Translations under genes and position numbers: made by a program
DNA from: an uncultured Candidatus Saccharibacteria bacterium
GTDB taxonomy: Bacteria > Patescibacteria > Saccharimonadia > Saccharimonadales > UBA5946
DNA: 10,455 nucleotides
Direction: 5' to 3'
Assembly (NCBI GenBank): GCA_946886435.1
Contig: CAMPIR010000023.1
Coordinates: forward strand, 1-10,455
In this document: positions 6,156 through 10,455 of the stretch, in pieces
How the letters are laid out: each line of letters starts with the position of its first letter
How positions within the stretch are numbered: position 1 is the first letter of the stretch
Notes under the pieces: generated by a model
The model's database searches: none
Told to the model about the DNA's origin: nothing
The model's input: only the letters and a program-made list of their open reading frames with translations

Positions 6156-8357
6156 ATGGCAAAAAGAAAAAAACGCACCAGCAAGAGCAAGAAGGCCGTC
6201 AAGGCATCAACCCATACGCTACCTGAAGGCTTTTGGCCCCAAGTAGGCGCAGTTGTCCTCGTCGTATTGGCGTTGCTGCTCGCGCTCGGCATCTTTGGTA
6301 GTGGCGGGGCATTTCCGCTGGCGACATACGATGCCGGCAAAGCATTGTTCGGCTGGGCAGTGTTCATCTTGCCGTTCTTGTTTGTCTACCGGGCGATTCA
6401 GATCTTTCAGGCTGAGCATAACAAAGTCCCTGGTGTCGTCACCGGTGCGACCATCTTGTTTATCGTCGTTTCCAGTGGCTTCGTGCAGCTGATGCAGGTA
6501 AACCCAACCGCTTTTAGCACTACCCATGAGGATGGCGGTATTGTCGGCTGGATGTACGCCCAAGCTGCACTGACTGTCGTTGACGCTAACGTCGGGGCAC
6601 TTATCAGTGTTATCATCCTGCTTGTTACCAGTTTGTTCGTTCTCAGCGTCTCTCCGCGCAGCGTTATCGACTGGTTCATAAACTTGTTCAAGCGCGAAGA
6701 CAGCCCGCTCACGAAAGCTAACGCGAGCATCGCCGAGAGAGCCAGCAGTGCCCAGCTCCCAACAAAGAGTATCGGTGAACTCAAGCTGAACCAAGGCGTA
6801 CCAACGGTTGATGCAGAGCTAGATGATAAAAAAGACAAAGGCCGCCTCAGCAGCCTCCGTAACAGTATCCAGTCCGACAAGACTGCCGAGGATCAGGCCG
6901 CTCTGACCAGTACAACCGATCCTGACTGGGAAGCACCTGGTCTCGATATCCTCGAGAAAAAGCAAAAGCCAGCTGATGCCGGTGACGTCAAACATAACGC
7001 CCAGATCATCCAAGACACCCTCGGTGAGTTTGGCATCGACGTCGAGATGGAAGGCGCCAACATTGGCCCGAAAGTTACTCAGTACACCCTGAAGCCGCCG
7101 AGTGGCGTCAAGCTAACGCGTATCACACAGTTAGAAACTAACATTGCGCTCAACCTCGCCGCCCAAGCGCTTCGTATCGAAGCACCGATCCCCGGTCAAC
7201 GGGCCGTCGGTATCGAAGTCCCAAACCGAAAAGCAGCCGATGTGCGTCTCTATGGCATCCTCAGCTCACGCCAATGGTCAGGAACATCTGAGCCGCTCGG
7301 GTTTGCTATCGGTAAAGACATCGCCGGTGACGCCGTCGTCGGCGAGCTCAATAAGATGCCGCACCTTTTGATTGCTGGTCAGACCGGCTCCGGTAAGTCA
7401 GTCATGATCAATACGCTGCTCACGAGCTTGCTTTACCGTAACAGTCCAGCCGACATGCGCCTTATCCTCGTCGACCCGAAACAGGTTGAGATGGCGCCGT
7501 ACGAAGACATCCCACATCTGCTCACGCCGATTATCACCGAACCAGAAAAGACCATCAGCGCCCTCAAATGGGCAGTGAACGAGATGGAGCGCCGCTATAG
7601 TCTGCTCGCGGAGCAAAAGTTGCGCGACATCCATACGTTCAACCAAAAGAACTCAGAGGAAGCCATGCCGTATATCGTCATCGTTATCGATGAGCTGGCT
7701 GATCTGATGATGGTCGCAGCCCGCGACGTTGAGGCGCTCATCGTCCGCCTGGCGCAAAAAGCCCGTGCCGTCGGTATCCACCTGGTACTGGCGACGCAGC
7801 GTCCATCGGTTGACGTTATCACCGGTCTGATCAAAGCCAACGTTCCGGCGCGTATCGCCTTTACCGTTGCCTCACAGGTAGACTCACGAACCATTCTCGA
7901 TCAAGTGGGGGCAGAGAAGCTCCTCGGCCAAGGTGACATGCTGCTGCTGACACCGGCCATGAACAAGCCAAAACGTATCCAGGGCGCCTGGGTGACTGAT
8001 GACGAAGTCGTTAAGATCACCGATCATCTCCGTATGCAACGACCACCGCAGTACGATGACGAGATTGTCGCTCAACCGGTTCAGCTCAACGGCAAGGGTG
8101 GTATCGTCATGGATCACGACGCCGGCAGCGGTGACGACGATATGTACAAGGACGCCGTCCGGGTCGTCGTCGAAGCCGGCAAAGCATCGACATCGCTCCT
8201 CCAGCGCCGCCTCCGTATCGGCTATGGCCGCGCAGCCCGCATCATCGAAGAGATGGAAGAGCAGGGCATCGTCGGCGCCGCTAGCGGCTCCAAGCCCCGT
8301 GACGTGCTGATCACCAGCGTTGATGACCTCTACGGCACGAACGAAGACGGCATCTAG
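6156..8357 (+). CDS. ftsK: DNA translocase FtsK/SpoIIIE
   Basis: A 733-residue FtsK-family translocase, the septum-anchored ATPase pump that clears chromosome DNA from the division plane. A very basic N-terminus (KRKKRTSKSKK) precedes four hydrophobic segments at about 29-48, 62-83, 93-113 and 145-165. A hydrophilic linker of about 170-275 follows, short compared with E. coli FtsK and closer to SpoIIIE-type proteins. The motor has the alpha/beta region, Walker A GQTGSGKS (408-415), Walker B IVIVIDE (507-513) and LATQRPSVDVITG (545-557). The C-terminal gamma winged-helix domain is at about 663-720 (DMYKDAVRVVVEAGKAS ... LLQRRLRIGYGRAARIIEEME), the part that reads polar DNA motifs and contacts XerC/D-type recombinases. 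All motor residues look intact. The ATG at 6156 lacks a ribosome binding site but fits the promoter just upstream. Confidence 0.98.
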   Translation: MAKRKKRTSKSKKAVKASTHTLPEGFWPQVGAVVLVVLALLLALGIFGSGGAFPLATYDAGKALFGWAVFILPFLFVYRAIQIFQAEHNKVPGVVTGATILFIVVSSGFVQLMQVNPTAFSTTHEDGGIVGWMYAQAALTVVDANVGALISVIILLVTSLFVLSVSPRSVIDWFINLFKREDSPLTKANASIAERASSAQLPTKSIGELKLNQGVPTVDAELDDKKDKGRLSSLRNSIQSDKTAEDQAALTSTTDPDWEAPGLDILEKKQKPADAGDVKHNAQIIQDTLGEFGIDVEMEGANIGPKVTQYTLKPPSGVKLTRITQLETNIALNLAAQALRIEAPIPGQRAVGIEVPNRKAADVRLYGILSSRQWSGTSEPLGFAIGKDIAGDAVVGELNKMPHLLIAGQTGSGKSVMINTLLTSLLYRNSPADMRLILVDPKQVEMAPYEDIPHLLTPIITEPEKTISALKWAVNEMERRYSLLAEQKLRDIHTFNQKNSEEAMPYIVIVIDELADLMMVAARDVEALIVRLAQKARAVGIHLVLATQRPSVDVITGLIKANVPARIAFTVASQVDSRTILDQVGAEKLLGQGDMLLLTPAMNKPKRIQGAWVTDDEVVKITDHLRMQRPPQYDDEIVAQPVQLNGKGGIVMDHDAGSGDDDMYKDAVRVVVEAGKASTSLLQRRLRIGYGRAARIIEEMEEQGIVGAASGSKPRDVLITSVDDLYGTNEDGI

Positions 8358-8367
8358 ACGATAACGC

Positions 8368-8407
8368 TTGCGCTTTTCTCAGTAGTGGCGTATACCAGAG
8401 GTATAAC
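8368..8407 (+). promoter_or_regulatory. Possible promoter for the 8440 gene
   Basis: The gap after ftsK holds TTGCGC (8368-8373), 17 bases, TATACC (8391-8396), a weak pair, and a better but isolated -10, TATAAC (8402-8407). No convincing terminator separates this gene from ftsK, so read-through from ftsK is equally possible. Confidence 0.4.
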
Positions 8408-8425
8408 AGTTGTATCTAAAACAAA

Positions 8426-8430
8426 AAGGG
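8426..8430 (+). promoter_or_regulatory. Ribosome binding site selecting ATG 8440
   Basis: AAGGG lies 9 bases before ATG 8440. The longer reading frame could start at TTG 8410, but that codon directly follows a -10-like TATAAC and has no upstream binding site, so 8440 is preferred. Confidence 0.65.
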
Positions 8431-8439
8431 TATAGCGAA

Positions 8440-9114
8440 ATGTCGATAGAATCACTTCCATCTACTAACTCACACGAGAGAAACCTCGTCCTTGATCAGA
8501 GCGAGATCCACGGGGCGCTCGAAGGCGTCGTGACGGTAGCGACCCAAGAAGAAGCCCTCGAACAGAAGCGCGAGTTTGAGCGGATGGCACTTGCCTTTAT
8601 GGACTCACGTGAAGCGCGGGCAATGATTCTCGATGCGTACTTGGATCACCCGGTAGAGGCATTCCGCGGGCAATTTCTTGCACTCGAACAATTATATAAA
8701 GGACGAACGCTCGGGCGTGGCTACTATGACGGTACCCAGGTCTCAGAGTTTTGTACCCAGGACCATGAACGTGCACGCGCCGACCATCTGTTCCGTCATA
8801 CTGAGCTACCTAGTGGCAGCGAGTACTATCAGGTTAGCAAAGCGTTTACATCCTTCGGTTATCCGGAAGTAGTGACGATAACGCTCCAGAACGATCAACT
8901 CAGTGTTCAGGCCGATACATACTCTCGAGGCCAAAGGGGCCGTGTCGAGCTCGAGGGTGATCGACGTGAGCAAATCCTTGCCGAGTTGTTCGACGGTACG
9001 CTGACGGCCAGCGCAACGCACATCATGCGTGATGAGGCTACGCGTTTCGAGAATGACCGACAGGCGCGGGACTGCCTCAAAAAAGTCCGCGATAGCGAAT
9101 ATCAGGGCTTTTAG
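8440..9114 (+). CDS. Hypothetical cytoplasmic protein, no recognised family
   Basis: A 224-residue protein (from ATG 8440) that I cannot assign. It has no signal peptide or hydrophobic segment, so it is probably cytoplasmic. The first half is charged and mainly helical (QEEALEQKREFERMALAFM at 36-54, then RARADHLFRH at 111-120). The middle, at about 124-162 (YPEVVTITLQNDQLSVQADTY near its end), looks like short beta strands. The C-terminus is again charged and helical (about 170-220). Two cysteines (C105, C212) do not form a metal motif. TTG 8410 would add ten residues but lacks a binding site. Codon use resembles its neighbours, so it is not an obvious recent arrival. It lies between ftsK and the rpsF operon, which has its own promoter, so context gives no functional hint. 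The reading frame is well supported; the function is unknown. Confidence 0.82.
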   Translation: MSIESLPSTNSHERNLVLDQSEIHGALEGVVTVATQEEALEQKREFERMALAFMDSREARAMILDAYLDHPVEAFRGQFLALEQLYKGRTLGRGYYDGTQVSEFCTQDHERARADHLFRHTELPSGSEYYQVSKAFTSFGYPEVVTITLQNDQLSVQADTYSRGQRGRVELEGDRREQILAELFDGTLTASATHIMRDEATRFENDRQARDCLKKVRDSEYQGF

Positions 9115-9116
9115 GC

Positions 9117-9145
9117 TTTCCATATCACTACTTTTCTGGTACAAT
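9117..9145 (+). promoter_or_regulatory. Promoter for the rpsF-ssb-rpsR operon
   Basis: TTTCCA (9117-9122), 17-base spacer, TACAAT (9140-9145), with TG at 9137-9138 one base before the -10, an extended -10 form. Initiation near 9152 would give a leader of about 84 bases before rpsF. The -35 begins three bases after the upstream stop codon. Confidence 0.75.
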
Positions 9146-9167
9146 AACCTCTGTTAATAACTAACCT

Positions 9168-9215
9168 GCAATCTATCGTCATGATAGGTTGCCAAGGCAA
9201 GCAGTGCTTGCCGAG
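9168..9215 (+). promoter_or_regulatory. Structured rpsF leader: two tandem hairpins, candidate S6:S18 autoregulatory element
   Basis: Hairpin 1 pairs 9168-9177 (GCAATCTATC) with 9183-9192 (GATAGGTTGC): ten pairs including one G-U, with loop GTCAT. Hairpin 2 pairs GGCAAGC (9196-9202) with GCTTGCC (9206-9212) perfectly around AGT, and is flanked by AA before it and GAG after it, so CCGAG occurs at 9211-9215. No T-run follows either hairpin, so they are not terminators. They end 5 bases before the AGGAGG at 9221-9226. An S6:S18-binding leader with a conserved CCG is known upstream of rpsF in many bacteria; assigning this leader to it is inference. Confidence 0.55.
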
Positions 9216-9235
9216 TCCACAGGAGGTCTCAAATT

Positions 9236-9580
9236 ATGCGAGAGTACGAACTAACCGTACTGATCCACCCTGATCTCGAGGCAGATCTCGAGACGCCGCT
9301 CGGTGTTGTCCGTGATATCATCACCAGCAACGGCGGAACTATTACCAGCGAAGATAACTGGGGCAAGAAGCGCCTCGCGTATCGTATCGCAAAGGAAGAT
9401 TTTGCTGTATATGTACAGCTTGTCGTTATGCTTCCTGCTGCGGCAGTTGCCAAAGTTGACAGCGTCCTCAACATCACCGACAGCGTGCTTCGACACCTGC
9501 TCGTCAGTGTTGATCCGAAAGCCAAGGCAGCAGCGCTTGAGGCGGCAAAGAAGTCTGAAGACGAAAAAGAAGAGGAGTAG
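9236..9580 (+). CDS. rpsF: Small ribosomal subunit protein bS6
   Basis: A 114-residue bS6, which binds bS18 and the central domain of 16S rRNA in the 30S platform. The start MREYELTVLIHPDLE, the motif NWGKKRLAYRIAKEDFAVYV (about 41-60, the family's GkrkLAY region) and the end of the ferredoxin-like fold at about 95 (NITDSVLRHLLV) are all present. The C-terminus is an acidic extension (KKSEDEKEEE), common in this family. The ATG has a strong AGGAGG (9221-9226) 9 bases upstream. It is the first gene of a three-gene operon with ssb and rpsR, the usual bacterial order, preceded by a structured leader that may let S6:S18 repress its own synthesis. Confidence 0.97.
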   Translation: MREYELTVLIHPDLEADLETPLGVVRDIITSNGGTITSEDNWGKKRLAYRIAKEDFAVYVQLVVMLPAAAVAKVDSVLNITDSVLRHLLVSVDPKAKAAALEAAKKSEDEKEEE

Positions 9581-9583
9581 ATC

Positions 9584-10042
9584 ATGGCTAAGGGGTTCAA
9601 TAAGGTAATACTCATGGGAAACCTGACACGGGATCCCGAAACACGGACAACGCCTAACGGCCAGACCGTGACTAACTTTAGCCTGGCAGTCAACCGTACC
9701 TGGAAGGGTGCCGACGGCCAGCAAAACGAAGATGTGAACTATATCGACTGTGTTGCTTGGGGTAAGCCGGGTGAGATCATCGCCCAGTACCTCGGCAAGG
9801 GCCGTGCAGTACTCGTCAGCGGTCGTCTCGACCAGCGCAGCTGGGAAGACAAAGAGACCGGCGGCAAGCGCTCAAAGATCGAAGTTGTCGTCGAAGACTT
9901 CAACTTTGTCGGTGACGGCGCAGGTGGCGGCGGAAACGCTCCGAGCGGTGGCAGCAATTCATCTTCGTCTAACAAATCAGCAACTAACGATGCTCCTGAG
10001 ATCGACGACAAGCCGATCGACCTCAGCGAGATTCCATTCTAA
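9584..10042 (+). CDS. ssb: Single-stranded DNA-binding protein
   Basis: A 152-residue SSB, which coats single-stranded DNA in replication, repair and recombination. The OB fold spans about 1-110: [17 protein letters not shown] (5-21), the FSLAVNRTW region (32-40), [11 protein letters not shown] (51-61), [13 protein letters not shown] (77-89) and the closing strand [11 protein letters not shown]. Aromatic residues used for stacking on DNA are at the expected places (W40, W59, W87, F108). A Gly/Ser/Asn-rich flexible linker (111-136) leads to the acidic tip IDLSEIPF, which keeps the terminal IPF used to recruit partner proteins, though it is less acidic than the usual DDDIPF. AGGAG (9573-9577), inside the end of rpsF, is 6 bases before ATG, three bases after the rpsF stop, so the two are tightly coupled. 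Confidence 0.98.
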   Translation: MAKGFNKVILMGNLTRDPETRTTPNGQTVTNFSLAVNRTWKGADGQQNEDVNYIDCVAWGKPGEIIAQYLGKGRAVLVSGRLDQRSWEDKETGGKRSKIEVVVEDFNFVGDGAGGGGNAPSGGSNSSSSNKSATNDAPEIDDKPIDLSEIPF

Positions 10043-10050
10043 GGAGAACT

Positions 10051-10251
10051 ATGGCTCGACGATTTAAGAAAGATATCCCTGCATACTTTGACTACAAAGA
10101 CGTCAAAACTCTGCAGCGTTTCGTAAACCTTTACGGACAGATTGAACCATCGGCAAAGACCGGTCTCAACGCCCGTCAGCAACGACAGCTCGGCGTCGCT
10201 ATCAAGCGCGCACGACACCTCGCACTGATGCCTTTCGTAGCCCAGGGCTAG
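10051..10251 (+). CDS. rpsR: Small ribosomal subunit protein bS18
   Basis: A 66-residue bS18, partner of bS6 on the 30S platform. Family features: the [19 protein letters not shown] region (15-33), [19 protein letters not shown] (37-55) and the end HLALMPFV. It is short, without the long basic N-terminal extension of many homologues, and has no cysteine near the N-terminus, so it is of the zinc-free type. AAGGAG (10041-10046) overlaps the ssb stop and is 4 bases before ATG. The expected next gene in many bacteria is rplI; here a NUDIX gene begins 4 bases after the stop instead. Confidence 0.97.
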   Translation: MARRFKKDIPAYFDYKDVKTLQRFVNLYGQIEPSAKTGLNARQQRQLGVAIKRARHLALMPFVAQG

Positions 10252-10255
10252 AGCG

Positions 10256-10404
10256 ATGCAGCGCATGGATGTAAGTATCTGTCTGATAACAAAAGGCGAT
10301 ACTTACATTCTGCAGCAGCGTGAAAATGACCCCGCAAAAGGGGCAGCGGGGCTGATAGGGGCCTTTGGGGGCAAGATCGAAACGAACGAAACCCCTGTCG
10401 AAGC
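10256..10404 (+). CDS. NUDIX hydrolase, N-terminal fragment cut by the contig end
   Basis: The start of a NUDIX-family hydrolase, enzymes that cleave a nucleoside diphosphate linked to another group. ATG 10256 begins MQRMDVSICLITKGDTYILQ, a typical first strand pair. GLIGAFGGKIETNETPVEA (32-50) is the first half of the Nudix box, G-x5-E, in the right place; the catalytic REUxEE half is missing because genuine sequence stops at 10404. A possible AGGG (10244-10247) precedes ATG by 8 bases; a second ATG at 10265 is also possible. The gene lies 4 bases after rpsR and so is probably the fourth gene of that operon. The reading frame continues without a stop through the adapter to the last base, giving a false C-terminus. 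Substrate class cannot be judged from the fragment. Confidence 0.85.
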
Positions 10405-10455
10405 CTGTCTCTTATACACATCTCCGACCCACGAGACGCGTAGTAATCTCGTATG
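10405..10455 (+). other. Illumina Nextera adapter sequence (assembly artefact)
   Basis: In order: the 19-base Tn5 mosaic end CTGTCTCTTATACACATCT (10405-10423); CCGACCCACGAGAC (10424-10437), the Nextera read-2 primer site minus one G; an 8-base index GCGTAGTA (10438-10445); and ATCTCGTATG (10446-10455), the beginning of the P7 tail. This order is that of adapter read-through from a short library fragment. These bases are not part of the genome. Confidence 0.97.

Noticed and set aside
8410..8439. Start of the orphan gene at TTG 8410
   Set aside because: No binding site precedes it and it lies right after a possible -10 box. ATG 8440 has AAGGG at good spacing.
1..10404. CRISPR arrays, tRNA or rRNA genes, insertion sequences, phage genes or a defence system
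   Set aside because: Nearly all the sequence is explained by co-directional housekeeping and hypothetical genes with short gaps. I saw no direct repeat array, tRNA-like fold, transposase or toxin-antitoxin-like pair.
10405..10423. Tn5/IS50-type mosaic end as a sign of a transposon
   Set aside because: It is followed directly by a sequencing primer site, index and P7 start, and there is no transposase or target duplication, so it is library adapter.

Overview
The window reads as one end of a draft bacterial contig, with every gene on the + strand and gaps of only a few to about 120 bases. The content suggests a small-genome bacterium of the Candidate Phyla Radiation, most plausibly Saccharibacteria (TM7). 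The reasons are general sequence character, an RNase J plus PNPase RNA-decay set, a compact rpsF-ssb-rpsR operon with no rplI directly after it, and UGA used as a real stop (2727-2729 and 5628-5630), which argues against the code-25 lineages Gracilibacteria and Absconditabacteria. This lineage call is inference (about 0.6) and needs a similarity search.

Layout. 1-702 is the 3' part of pnp (PNPase), closed by a strong intrinsic terminator at 713-744. A promoter at 756-783 starts an apparent operon of two related membrane-anchored or exported coiled-coil proteins of unknown function (823-1725 and 1728-2729) and a family-4 uracil-DNA glycosylase (2752-3339) that seems to have lost three of its four Fe-S cysteines. 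A promoter overlapping the end of that gene drives RNase J (3462-5630), which has a long basic N-terminal extension and a Gly/Gln/Arg-rich tail and ends in a cUACGg-capped terminator. A short AT-rich promoter region precedes a SemiSWEET/PQ-loop transporter (5744-6064). ftsK (6156-8357) follows, with a near-consensus promoter so close to its ATG that the mRNA should be almost leaderless. An orphan cytoplasmic protein (8440-9114) comes next. The rpsF-ssb-rpsR operon (9236-10251) has its own promoter and an 84-nt leader with two tandem hairpins, a candidate S6:S18 autoregulatory element. The start of a NUDIX hydrolase gene (from 10256) follows.

The last 51 bases (10405-10455) are not biological. 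They match an Illumina Nextera adapter read in order: 19-base Tn5 mosaic end, read-2 primer site with one base missing, 8-base index, start of the P7 tail. The adapter keeps the NUDIX reading frame open, so a gene finder would report a chimeric C-terminus.

Taken together, the genes cover RNA turnover (PNPase, RNase J), DNA repair and replication (UDG, SSB), chromosome segregation (FtsK), translation (bS6, bS18) and envelope functions (the two anchored proteins, SemiSWEET). I see no phage, plasmid, insertion sequence, CRISPR or RNA gene, and no clearly new multi-gene system. The points most worth following are the cysteine-poor UDG, the tandem paralogous exported pair, the rpsF leader, leaderless ftsK and the adapter artefact.
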